From Mesostigma viride (Eukaryota > Streptophyta > Mesostigmatophyceae > Mesostigmatales > Mesostigmataceae), in contig RPFO01000079.1 of assembly GCA_009746045.1 (NCBI GenBank), positions 2,420,844 through 2,484,843 of the forward strand: 64,000 bases of DNA. Direction: 5' to 3'. The position numbers were made by a program, and so were the translations under genes. Positions 21,814 through 31,646 of the stretch are shown here, one piece after another. A model generated the notes under the pieces. That model was not told where the DNA came from, searched no databases, and was given only the letters and a program-made list of their open reading frames with translations. Each line of letters opens with the position of its first letter. The stretch's first letter is position 1.

Positions 21814-24800
21814 ATTCTGCACACATGTTGAGGTGCCCAAGGCATGAGTTTGGTTTTCTGCATGTGTGTTTCAACTGCCTGTGCGTTTGCGTCTAGGATT
21901 TTCGTGTGTTTCATATCTTGTTTGTATATGCAAGCATGAATTATGAGCAACCGAGGACAGCGCAGGGCCGATGGTTGTAGGCATACTTATGCATGACTAC
22001 TGGACATCCTCTGTGCACACCAGCTCATAGCTTCATCCGTAGTTAGTGCGAGAGAGACTGACACCCAAAGATATTGTCAGAGGCAAAGCCGTACAGCTTT
22101 GCTTGCACAAAGCCACAGACACCCACGCCTCTAGATGGTTGCACCCACGCCTCTAGACTGTTGTTGGTTATCCAGCTCGTTAGCAGTTCAGTGGAATGAG
22201 ACTATGAATGAATTAACATGCATGAAGAAATCTTGTCATGATCCTGGTTTAGATATCCCACCCATCTTGGGGCATGTATGTGGAAACTGTGGCTTCATCT
22301 TTCGTTCAGGATGAGTGATGGGAAGCATGAACCGGTCGATATCTATCTTGGCAAAAAGATAATCCCTTGGATGGCGCGGATAAGCGTTTTTCGTAGAGAC
22401 TTAAAGTGAATGAGAAGATGCCTTATTGGAATAGAATTGAGGTCCCTTAATATATTGGCATACATACAGCCTACTTTGACATGGCAGTAATTGCCCCCAC
22501 TACAGGAGCATGCTTATAAAGCCCCATGCATCGTCGACGCCTGTCCCCACCCCTGTCCCTACCCCTGTCCCCACCCCTGTCCCCACCCCTGTCCCCACCC
22601 CTGTCCCCACCCCTGTCCTCGCCCTGTCCCCTACACATGGATGCCGGTCGTGCGCAGGCGTCAAGGGTGCACTGCAGCACGTGTTTGAGGCCGCGTACCA
22701 ACGCTACCCGGCCATCATAATTCGCTGCTGTGCGGAGATTGCCACCAGCAGCTACTACGACACGCGCACGCGCACCGAGGCACTGCAAGGTATAGTGCGC
22801 GCGGTCATGAAAGATGTAGAGTAGGACCGTATTGTGCCAGGCGCTGCAAAGTATCAAGTTATAACAGTGGTATGAAATTAAAGCACGTGACTGCGTCAGG
22901 TGGGTACCAATAAAGGAATCTTAAGCCCGTATACACACCGAGGAGGGAGCGCGCCCTCTTACTAGCTGTCACTAGTTTCTGTCACTGCAGCAAGCGGGCA
23001 GGCCCCAGGCTTCAAGGTAGCCTGCGCGTGGCTAAATGCGAGGTTGACCCTCCCATAGAAACAGGAAGCATAGCGGGGCATTGTGTGTGACAGCTGTTGT
23101 GCATGTGTTTGTGTGCATGAATCTGCCTTGGGCTGTAGGAAACCACTGATGCGTTCAAAGTTCATTAATTCTCATCAAGTTGGTGCTTGGTGGGCTTCAA
23201 TTGCATGTGCGGGCTATTGCAAAATGTTTCTACAAGTTTAGCTAAGGGGAGGGTTGGGTTACAGAAATGATAGAGGTGTCTAAGAGAAAGGAACTAATTG
23301 TTCCTACCTTTCTACCTGTCCATCGGAAGTAGAATAAGAAAGCGCTCGGTTTTAATATCGTGCAGGTTTTAACAACAGCTATGACACGACAACAACTGTT
23401 GTGATCTCATGATTTGGACACAGTCCATGACTTTCAACCTTTTTAATCATTTTGCAAGGTTCAATTGCCTTCAATAACCTTCCTGGCACTCCTTTGCCTG
23501 TGCTGGCCATGCTCAACTAACCAGGATGGCTGGTTGGTATTAAATAATCATGGTCAAACCACAAATAGCATGTGCCTCTATGCTGTGATCCGTGGGCATG
23601 CTGCAGCGGTGCTGCGCACAGTCAAGAACGCGGAAGGTGCTACCCCTGCATCTACTACTGGCAACGGCACCAGGGATGACGACAGTGCCGCGGCTGCAGG
23701 GGGCATGTGGACGCCTGCAGCGCTGCGCTCCATCATCAAGTGCCTGCTGTTTGAGCCGTCCAAGAAGTCGCGTCGGCTTGCCATGGATATTTTCATATCG
23801 CTGGATGCAAAGGGCGCGGGAAAGGAGGAATGTAAGCGCCATATCAAATATATTTAAGATTTGGTTGTCTGGTCTCGTCTTGCCCAAAAAATACTGGTCT
23901 CATTTCGTCATTTTCTTTTCTTTTCTATTCTAGTCCATGTAAGTGCCACAGCTGCCTCCGTCACTATCCCGAAAGGTGGTTTGTCAACCGCGTCAAAATG
24001 TTTGCGACATGGCTTGCCACTCATCGTGCCCTTACACCAAGCCCGGCCATTAATTCACTGAACTTACTTTCACTAAACCACCACCAATTGCTGACAACCT
24101 TACCACCCTCCTCATCACCCACCCAGCCCCCCACCCAGCCTTCTGGACACCCCCCCCCCCTGGCCTCTGCGTCAGTGTATTGTAAGAGAAACAGCAGCAC
24201 ATTGATGTAACCATCGCCCCCTAACCACCGCCCTGCCGGCCCCCTCCCCCTCTCAACCACCCACCCACCCATCTGTGTCCCCCCCCCCCCGCCCCCCGCA
24301 GTGCTGGAGTATCTCTACGTGGCCATGCTGAAGCTGCGTGACAAGGATGCATATGTGGCCGACCGCGCGTTTGCCTTTCTGGCCTCGCTGCCGATGGAAC
24401 TGTTGGTGGCGCACCTGAGCGCGGGCGACTGGCGTGCCGTGTTTGAGCAGGGGTTCCACCCGTCCTCGTCGCCCACAGCCACGGTGCTGGCAAGGGTACG
24501 TTTCATCATTGTCAGAATGATAATAATAATAATAATAATAATAATAACCACCACCACAACCACAATAATAATAACAATAATAATAATAGCAGTAATAATA
24601 ATAACAACAGTAATAACACAGTGTGATGGGCTCTTCCTCGGCAAGTTTTATGTTTGCGATTATTAAAATACTGCTTGTTATTGTTGTTAACGAGCCTTGA
24701 ACGGGGTTTAATTAGATCAAATAATCTTTTTAAGCCCCTGCACTGCTTTTAAAGATGAAAGTAGGTAGTGCTGCACACATCCAACTTACTACAGCTTGCC

Positions 24801-25490
24801 AGACTAGCTAGGCGCAAGACGTGGCCTGCAGCCTGCATGGTGTTGACTAGCTGAAGCTGTCACGTGGATACCTCAGTGACTGTGGTAATATACCGTGGCC
24901 AGTATATCCCCATGTAGGCCGCGGCGATGTGTCTTCAGGTGCATCGGTGAGATCTCTGTGTGGCGCATGGACGGCATATTGCACTGGGTAACTTCCGAGG
25001 AATATGAACTGGGCTTAAGCACGATGTACCTGCTGGCTGCTGTCAACTGATGGTAATTGCCGCATTTGTTCTCAGAACTTCACTGGGCCTTTAGAATTAT
25101 ATCCACTGAATTTTTCCAGTCTTTGTTCCCTGCCTTTAATGTGCGGTCCCTCGGTGCAAGAACGCATCTTTAACCGCTCAATGTCTGCACATATTACGTA
25201 GCTTGTTTCGGCATGTTTAGGGATGTTTTAAATCACAGCACATTCTGGACAGTTTTGAATCCACTCCCCGGTACAACAAAGGCGCAGCAACTAGTGGGGT
25301 ATTTTCTGTCTGTTGCGGTAATTGAAGAGGCTTCATTATTTCCACAGTGGTTCCAGCATCTCCTTATTCGTACCTCTTACTTTGCTAATTAACCTGTAGC
25401 TTGTGTTTTGAGGGCATTGAGATCGAGCAGGCTGCAGAGTCCCTGTTTGGCCTCATTATATTGTGTATCCTTCAGGGATTATTGAATTAA
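14152..25490 (+). CDS. Unrecognised 13-exon gene, probable alpha-solenoid (HEAT/ARM-like) protein
   Basis: The exon model is 14152-14213, 14338-14446, 14938-14966, 15221-15310, 15876-16015, 16641-16850, 18009-18058, 19119-19217, 21544-21733, 22658-22789, 23607-23831, 24302-24495 and 25413-25490. All junctions are GT-AG and phases agree, giving 1608 nt or 535 residues. The start MDFASIADNDDFELIEAALL follows ATAAATG. The protein is Leu/Ala-rich with repeated amphipathic helices (GFLDKYASLGD, PMFLKTLLLALPP, RAFAFLASLP) and no catalytic motif or membrane segment, which suggests a HEAT/ARM scaffold. I cannot name a family. An alternative acceptor at about 23460 was rejected because it leads to a stop. 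Exon 13 reads straight into a LINE tail and stops there, so the natural C-terminus may have been lost or lie further downstream. Confidence 0.65.
15386..15597. repeat. 29-bp minisatellite in intron 4
   Basis: About seven copies of a unit containing TTTATGGATAAAACCGCGG, with small variants such as TTTATTGAT and one extra T. It lies wholly in the intron 15311-15875. Each unit contains the palindrome CCGCGG. Confidence 0.9.
18703..18770 (+). repeat. Dispersed repeat family A, copy A7, in intron 7
   Basis: A short 5' piece (AACCAGCGCAGGCCAGAAAT to CCATGGTAGCTC) lies in the 18059-19118 intron of the solenoid gene. Confidence 0.65.
18970..19112. repeat. About 35-bp diverged tandem repeat next to the exon 8 acceptor
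   Basis: Four copies of a unit ending GCGTGCATGCTTGG with a TATAxACATATT-like half. The last copy runs directly into the TTCCTCAG acceptor of exon 8. Confidence 0.75.
19529..21434. mobile_element. TTAA-flanked DNA transposon-like element, copy 2, in intron 8
   Basis: The ends are GGGGACTCGCACG on the left and the reverse complement GGGGACTCGGCGCGG on the right, flanked by TTAA at 19525-19528 and 21435-21438. The right 250 bases match the inverted left end of copy 1 at 5373. It lies wholly within intron 8 (19218-21543) of the solenoid gene. No transposase-like ORF is seen. Confidence 0.72.
21754..21812. repeat. (CT)n(GT)n compound microsatellite after the exon 9 donor
   Basis: About ten CT units run directly into about nineteen GT units, some 20 bases downstream of the proposed 5' splice site at 21734. 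Confidence 0.95.
22540..22627. repeat. 12-bp CCCCTGTCCCCA-type minisatellite before the exon 10 acceptor
   Basis: About seven units of CCCCTGTCCCCA or CCCCTGTCCCTA supply a C/T-rich tract some 30 bases before the proposed acceptor at 22657. Confidence 0.9.
24100..24300. repeat. C-rich tract leading into the exon 12 acceptor
   Basis: Two long C runs and repeated CCACCCACC motifs form an extreme pyrimidine tract ending in GCAG at 24301. This assigns the acceptor with good confidence but is also a likely sequencing-error hotspot. Confidence 0.7.
24515..24622. repeat. AAT/ACC trinucleotide repeat after the exon 12 donor
   Basis: ATA and ACC triplets with point variants fill the first 100 bases of the last intron of the solenoid gene. 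Confidence 0.9.
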
Positions 25491-25640
25491 TTAAACACAT
25501 GCTCCCGTTTGGGAGTCACGGTGCACAATAATACAGAGTTACAGTGCTTTTCATACCTGTATGTTGTACACTGGGAAGGGGGCAGAGACCCCCGTCTTCC
25601 CTCATGCCCGCAGGCAAGCCACAGGTGCAATATAAAGTAA
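25482..25640 (-). repeat. LINE 3' end (minus) inserted at the last exon of the solenoid gene
   Basis: On the minus strand this ends CAC-GTG-CTCCC, loop, GGGAG-CATGTG and the tail TTTAATTAATTCAA. The outer stem pairs CAC/GTG where other copies have CTC/GAG, a compensatory change. The UTR matches 3338-3480. The tail supplies the stop codon of the host reading frame at 25488-25490. Confidence 0.75.
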
Positions 25641-26028
25641 CTACTCACGAGGAGAGTCTGGCATAACTGTGGGTGCGATAATGCTGAGATGTGCGTGGGT
25701 GACATGGCGGGTGTATTGTCTGGCACAGTGAAACTGTAGACTGAAGTGTGCGGGTAGACAAGCGGGTGCATAGGCTGAACTAACGAAAGGTAGCCAGTAG
25801 TATGCTGAGCCATACACGGCGCTGCAAATGCCATGCAAGTGGCTAGACCATACAGCAATACATCAACATCATGCAACCCTATCTGAACCTAATGTAGACA
25901 TCATGGATCGATCCTGCATGTCATGTGGGTGGAATTCAGAGCTTGATGTACAGGTCCCTGCCCTGCCAGTGGACTTTGGGCTTCTCGGGGGATGAAGAAT
26001 ACCTACTCAAACAGCCTGTACCCCATGC

Positions 26029-26367
26029 GTGACTCTTGCAATGGAAGCATGGAAATGGATGGATAAATTGGTGTGCTGTACGCTCCGTTTGGTGTGCTGT
26101 ACGCTCCGTGCACTCTCTGGACATAAATTCATCCAGGATCTGCTCCAAAAGTACTGCTGCTTTGGTGGCCAAGGCGCGGACTTGCCATCAGCTAGAATCA
26201 AAGCCCTCTACCCGACCACCAAGAAGAGCAAGGCATCTGTCCTGAAGCCAGAAATCCTGGAAGCTTATCGGCCTGCCTTGGCCCAGCATATATTCAGCAT
26301 CTTCAAATCGGAGTGCGCTGGATCTCGCATTGGACATGCTCATTCCGTGGCCGATATGGAAGAATGA
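26029..26367 (+). CDS. Possible coding segment of unknown origin
   Basis: A 112-codon frame whose last two thirds look protein-like: FIQDLLQKYCCFGG, then ARIKALYPTTKKSK, then EILEAYRPALAQHIFSIFKS. CATCCAG at about 26134 could be a 3' splice site. A 20-bp tandem duplication (GGTGTGCTGTACGCTCCG) lies just upstream. It could be a displaced terminal exon of the solenoid gene, a mobile-element fragment or chance. No homology is recognised. Confidence 0.25.
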   Translation: MTLAMEAWKWMDKLVCCTLRLVCCTLRALSGHKFIQDLLQKYCCFGGQGADLPSARIKALYPTTKKSKASVLKPEILEAYRPALAQHIFSIFKSECAGSRIGHAHSVADMEE

Positions 26368-26505
26368 AAGCGCGTGATTTGTCGGCAATCAGCTTCTTCG
26401 CTGATATAGCAATACATGGTGCTGCCACACATTTCATATATAATATACATTAATATTTCCTTATGGTAAAATCTCACCTCCGTAATTTATCATTCTCAAT
26501 GAATA

Positions 26506-26826
26506 GATTAATTACTTGAAGAACATACCTCTGTGGGGAGGATATGTAACACATATCCCTGAGAAGGGGCGTATGGTTTTTAATACATTCGAGGCGACAA
26601 CCTGCAGGTGGTTGGTGTAAACTGCCACCTACTCGGGGTGCACAACTGAGGTGCACCTGCACCACCATGTATTCGAGCAGCTCTGCAAAGTTGCGGACAT
26701 GGGGTGGAAAATGATCATGGCTAAGCAATGGCTAGGGCGTCTCAGTCGAGAGTGGCTCTCTGCATGCATGGGCAAAGCATGGCTGACTCCATAGCTGACT
26801 CCATAGCGGATGCAGTAAGGCTGCCC
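26506..26826 (-). repeat. 3' end of an ORF1-only element (copy H3)
   Basis: On the minus strand the UTR ends GATATGTGTTACATA-TCCTC, loop, GAGG-TATGT and a TTCAAGTAATTAATC tail. The rest matches the 3' UTRs at 29640-29900 and around the gypsy insertion at 53904-54080 and 59730-59990. ORF1 is not included; the copy is truncated at about 26826. Confidence 0.7.
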
Positions 26827-27491
26827 CATGGTCCAGAGCCCACACTACCGCCTCGTCTGCCATTACAGTAGAGGACAGCTCGGATGAGGATTACATCCCC
26901 ATCTAGTGCTTAATGGTCTAGGGGAATGATGCAGACGATATTAAACTTTTGTGTAATTATTTTTTCTAATGAGATTAGAATAGTACTCCGTGGCATGCCC
27001 TTGCGCATAACACGCAAGTACATACTTACTTAGAGCCCACATATAGGCTTGGAACACATTTAGAGGCGCCGGTTTAATTGGGAAAATATAAAGGCCTCGC
27101 CCGGAGCCTGAGGGTTTTTAGGGGCACTCCCAGGGTTAACCCACAACCTCATAACATATACATCGTGTAGCGCCTTATCATGAGAGATGTCACATACATT
27201 TATTAGCCCGCGCACTGGCGTTGGCACATGTATCCAATTAAGGCAGTGGTCCCTAGCGGGTGGTTCACTGGGCGGCCAGGCTACTCACAGCTTGTTGTTG
27301 ATGTACAGGTCCCCACCCCCCAATAATTGATGCATTAGTCAACACCTGAACGCGTCACTTCAGTAAGCGTAAATCGTCAATAAAATGGGTGAATGGGTCA
27401 AGGCCATGTAGCTCAAAGTTGTGGACGTCCACTTCAACCCCCCCTGGCTGCGTTTGGTACGGGCGCATCACCTGCCGGCCGCGGATGCTGC
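26827..27491 (+). repeat. LINE 3' UTR fragment and unassigned sequence
   Basis: The part from 26857 to 27015 matches 52797-52960 (CAGTAGAGGACAGCTC and TAGTACTCCGTGGCATGCCC), which follows a LINE ORF2 remnant there. A block at 27085-27140 matches 51265-51310. The rest, to 27491, holds no gene that I can see. Confidence 0.55.
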
Positions 27492-28136
27492 ATTAATTAA
27501 TTAATAGACACGTGACTGCGTCACGTGAGCATAAGTCCTCAGTGGGAGGGGAACATGGGATGGAATGGATGGTATAAGCTATCTAGGTCCTAGTTACAGG
27601 GGTGTGGGCACCGCGGCCCGAATCGCTATGAATGCCATACTTGGTCACACGCGGAGCCCCCACAGGCTTGGGGGTGGTCTCCTTCATCACTACTTGCCAT
27701 CTATCCTTGCGCACCATCTGCCTCCATATTACAGACAAACCAGGAGGCTGCCCGGGGGTGAGCCCGTCACGTCTAGTGTAGCACATGTCCATGCCGAGTC
27801 TATCACGAAAAGTCCACGGGTGGCGGCCCTGCCGCGCGCGGCCGGGGGCACGCCAGGTGAGGACATATCGCCCAGGCTGGGCGGGCTTCCAGTGCCAGCT
27901 AGTCTATCTGATGTATCTACCTGATCTGTGCGGGCCAGGTGCCCGGCTAGGCCCAGGCGCCTGTGCCTAATAATGTGGGAAACATAGGGCAAATCAGCGT
28001 ACAAATCCTCATTACTAATGTGCAAACCAAAGGGGATGTTAAGGGCCTTGCGCAGCATCTTGGTGACGGCGCCGTCGAGTCGTGCGGATGCTGCATGCAG
28101 TGCGATATACGTAGTGCCTGATGTGATGTGAGACAA
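27492..28136 (-). pseudogene. LINE ORF2 C-terminus and 3' end, second family (copy 1)
   Basis: On the minus strand the frame reads LDGAVTKMLRKALNIPFG, SNEDLYADLPYVSHIIRHRR, LAGHLARTDQVDTS, and after one frameshift TRRDGLTPGQPPGLSVIW and KDRWQVVMKE. This is the LINE region after the reverse transcriptase palm, as at 3698-4860, but another family. The 3' end is a perfect hairpin CACGTGAC-GCA-GTCACGTG followed by TCTATTAATTAATTAA. The copy is nearly the same as 53375-53903 plus 61503-61580 and shows the uninterrupted sequence at the site where that copy carries an insertion. Confidence 0.75.
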
Positions 28137-28172
28137 CTATCAAGGAGACAACCATGCCTGGACTATGCCTAA

Positions 28173-28215
28173 ACTATCAAGGAGACAACCAGCGCAGGCC
28201 AGAAATCGGGACTAT
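28173..28215 (+). repeat. Dispersed repeat family A, terminal fragment A8
   Basis: TATCAAGGAGACAACCAGCG is followed by the GCCAGAAATCGGG block, then unrelated sequence. A second copy of the first 16 bases lies 35 bases upstream at 28138. Confidence 0.65.
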
Positions 28216-28366
28216 GCCTGGACGCATGGCGATCCAACGCCGTGTAAGGACTAGGGTAGTTGTCTGAGAGGAAAGACGCGAAGGCCGCGGGAGCCGCGTG
28301 GCTGTCTCTAGGTAGACCTGCATGGAGGGAGACAGAGGGCCGGTAACAAGAAAGGTTGATAGGGAG

Positions 28367-28368
<2 letters not shown>

Positions 28369-28400
<32 letters not shown>

Positions 28401-28593
28401 ACCACCACGACCAACATGTGCAAACAACCAAAACTAAGAAGGAAAAGAGGGAACGCATACACACATACACACATATACACACATACACACATACACACAT
28501 ACACACATACACACATACACACATACACACATACACACATACACACATACACACATACACACATACACACATACACACATACACACATACACA
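28369..28593. repeat. (AC)n and (ACACACAT)n microsatellites
   Basis: About fifteen AC units at 28369-28398, then an octamer array of about sixteen ACACACAT units at 28459-28593. The long frames across them on both strands are repeat artefacts. Confidence 0.95.
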
Positions 28594-29606
28594 AAGGGGC
28601 TAAAAGAATAAGTAAGGAGTATACTCTGATTTGGCACGCCGCAAAGGTGAAAACCATTTGCGTGCAGTGCCGGTCCGCGGAAAACGCAGAAAACGCGATC
28701 TGCAAATGAATCCGACCGGAATCAAACTGGGGACCTCTCGCACCAACTTTCGCTGACTATAGGATGGACGTCTCCGGATCCTAGGGCATCGCCAACTTAC
28801 ACCTACAGTCATCCGCAAAAGTTCTCCTTTCCGGGGAGTGATGCAAGCCTTTCGGATTTGGTGCTAGATAAATCATTCGAGATCTGTGTGTGTAGGAGTA
28901 CTACACACGTGTCTGCACTCGAGCTAGACTTGTTCAGTCTCGAAACGTGAGACGGGCTGAACACGGCTGGAACCTTCTTGAGAGGGGAAGGGGGCGTAGC
29001 CGGTACTATCGAGATCAGCTTGAAAGAAAGAAAAAAGAAAAGAAAATGTAAAAGGTAATAATACGAACCATAATAAATAAAAACAAAGTAAAGAGTAATA
29101 ATACTAACAACAATAACAAACATGGAATAAAGGAAGGTCATTGCTGGGATGTGCATGGTGAGGCACAGGTGATGTTGGAGTATGGGTCAGGAGTTCGATT
29201 TTTCAGCGCCCATGGTGCCCGGCCGGGGGTCTCCTATCCAACAGAGTCTAAGGCCTCATTGCCCAGCTCACTCCAAATAAAAAAGTGTAAGGTGAAAATG
29301 GGTAGTCAGTGAAATATACGTAGTGCCTGATGTGATATGCGTAGTGCATGCCGTTCGATCTAGCTCAGGCCCATGCCCGGCCTCTATATACTAGGTTAGT
29401 AGGTAGATAGGCTGATAGGCAGATCGACCAGAAGTAGGATAAAGGATCAATCCAAATATAGCATTGCCGCTAGTTGGCAACTGACATGCCGTAATGGGGG
29501 AAGGCGCCGGCCCGGGCCGGGAATTACCATGCCCATGTTTTATTTAAGAGGCCTCCGTCGACTAGCTAAATTGTGGTCATGAATTAGGACTGCCGCGCTA
29601 GGGACT
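28594..29606. other. No gene seen
   Basis: AT-rich spacer and low-complexity stretches. Weak tRNA B-box-like strings occur at 28720 (minus) and 29190, but no cloverleaf can be folded. No coding frame is convincing. Confidence 0.5.
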
Positions 29607-30430
29607 GCATATTAATTAATTAAGAACATAACGCCGTTGGGAGATTAAATAACACATCCACCTGAGAAAGGGGCATATGGTTTTTAATACATTCTGGGCT
29701 ACAACCTGCAGGTGGGGGAGGTAAGCAGCCACCTACTGTGGGTGCACAAGGTGCACCTGCACCTCCATGTATTCCAGCAGCTAAGGTGCGGACATGGGGT
29801 GGAAGATTATTGTGGCTAGGCAATAGCTAGGGCATGACATCTCAGCAGAGAGTACCTCTCTGCATGGGCAAAGCATGATCAAACATTCTAAAGCTGATGC
29901 GTCATGTGGTGTGGGTCCCATCATAGGCATACATGCACATGTGCGTGAGCCACGTCGGCTAAGCCTTGCTATATTCTACACTACTGTTAAATATATTCCC
30001 CTAGGCTGGGGCGCTATCCCCCTAGGCTAGGTGCTGGGGTTCGCTGGGGCAGGGGTCGCCTGCCAGGGCTTGTGGTCAACGTAGATGACCGCCCCCTTCC
30101 AGTATACCGGATTCTTCCCCGCCGTCTGCCGGAGCTGGAGGTAGGTCGGCCATAGCTCCCGTAGTCATTGTTGCAGGGCCAGGGTCAAGTCGTCATCCAG
30201 CGCGTAGGAGGTCCCCCCAAGCTGCTTGCGACGCTTGAGGAACTCCAGCTTATCCACCATGGTGCCAAAGGTGAGGAGAAAAGGGGGCGGTCCAGCCTTA
30301 CCCCGCGAGCGGGGAAGGCGGATCACCCCCGGCTTGACCGTACCGTTGAGAGCCATGGGGAAAAGGATGGTGTTCTCAAACGCCTTGGCAAGGGACTCGG
30401 GACTACATATAACTGCACGATATATACGTC
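29607..30430 (-). mobile_element. ORF1-only retroelement, 5' truncated copy H2
   Basis: On the minus strand it carries the ORF1 C-terminal domain (30165-30356: VIRLPRSRGKAGPPPFLLTF, then YALDDDLTLALQQ, then a stop), a UTR of about 500 bases and the terminal stem-loop with a TTAATTAATTAA tail. There is no ORF2 between ORF1 and the tail. The organisation is the same as in the longer copy at 53904-61492. Confidence 0.7.
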
Positions 30431-30732
30431 CCTTGGGTTAAAAGATTAAATGGTTTTGGCCACCTTGACCGTGCAGCCGGCACTCTGTGCAAGGTGCAGA
30501 GCTGGCGCATTCCTGATATACAGCTTAGGCGATCGACAGGCGCTACCAAGGCTCATAATCCTCCGTCATAATTAACAAAACGCTGGGTGGCCGTTACCCG
30601 CCGAGTGACGTATTATTCATGGTAATGCTGCCCGCGTGCTACAGACTGAAACGGTTATCATGGAGCGGCCGGTCAGTGGCCGTACCTAGAACATTATCCG
30701 CCAGCCCCAGAGGACATACTGATTATCATATC

Positions 30733-31177
30733 AAGGAGACAACCAGCGCAGGCCAGAAATCGGGAGAATCCGGGGCCATGGTAGCTCGAGCCTGCCGTTA
30801 TCTTTTCCGCGTTTTCGAGTCGTTCAGGATGATGAATATGAATGGAGATGGAAGTGTGTAGTCTTGTGCATTGAATTTATGGCTGGCTTACGTGTAGAGC
30901 GACTAGATGACCTAGACGGTGGGGCCGGAACCAACTTGCTTGATCAGGGCGTGTGTTTCGAGCCTAACTGGCCGGGAGTGTCTAGTGGTGAGCACCATTG
31001 CTGCGATCGCTCTCCCACCGTTTACGAGGAAATACCCACAAATGGAAAACCACTGAAAAGGTCTAGCTAGTCAGTCATTACGTTAGCCATGACATGTTTC
31101 CAAACGTCCAAGAACTGCACACTGTGCAAAGGCAAAAATCCGGAGGACATCACTTTCAAATGTGCGGCGGGAACCAA
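30733..31177 (+). repeat. Dispersed repeat family A, copy A2
   Basis: Nearly the same as 7957-8400. The frame MAGLRVERLDDLDGG is open here to YEEIPTNGKPLKRSS-stop (30864-31070). A second short frame CTLCKGKNPED then FKCAAGTK follows at about 31100-31177. The two coding blocks are separated by stops, so either an intron or decay lies between them. Confidence 0.8.
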
Positions 31178-31646
31178 AATATAATATAATCATAGCTGTA
31201 CGGCCAGCCGCTGCTTATAAACTAATTATAACCTGTCGTCCATTATCCTTAGGTGTGGTCACCATCATTACGTTGCAGCCCTTGATAAAATTAGAAGCCA
31301 AATTCATCGAGCTGCTCAGGAGTGAGTCGACTCAGGAGTCCGCGGGGGGGGAGACTGATCACTGATCCCGTGTTCCGTCATGCGTCACGTGATCGCCTTC
31401 GCCAGCGAGTTCGTCAGTCTAAAGCACGTATGAGTACAGGTTCGCCAGTAGATAATCCGCCAGTAAAGGCTGCCGCACGCCCCCAGCTGCAAGGTTTTGG
31501 AGGCGCGTGCATTACACTGTAAGAAAGGTCGGTGCTCGCGCACAGCGCAGCACCTGTAATGAATCAATGGCGTAATAAATTTGGTGTGGCCATCATTGCT
31601 TGACTGCTTACAGAAGTCCGAGACGTGTTTTGGTAGCCGGAGCACA
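31178..31646. other. Upstream region of the RBM28-like gene
   Basis: No coding pattern. It contains the promoter and 5' leader of the plus-strand gene starting at 31647. No TATA box is evident. Confidence 0.45.

Noticed and set aside
21549-21896. 115-codon plus-strand frame with Cys/Val tail
   Set aside because: It is a shifted frame of exon 9 followed by translation of the (CT)n(GT)n microsatellite.
23460-23520. An extra exon of the solenoid gene starting after TTTGCAAG
   Set aside because: In the required phase it reaches TAA with no good donor, while direct joining of 22789 to 23607 keeps the frame.
28675-28800. tRNA-derived SINE (B-box-like GTTTGATTCC on the minus strand)
   Set aside because: No A-box at proper distance and no cloverleaf could be formed; no second copy was seen.
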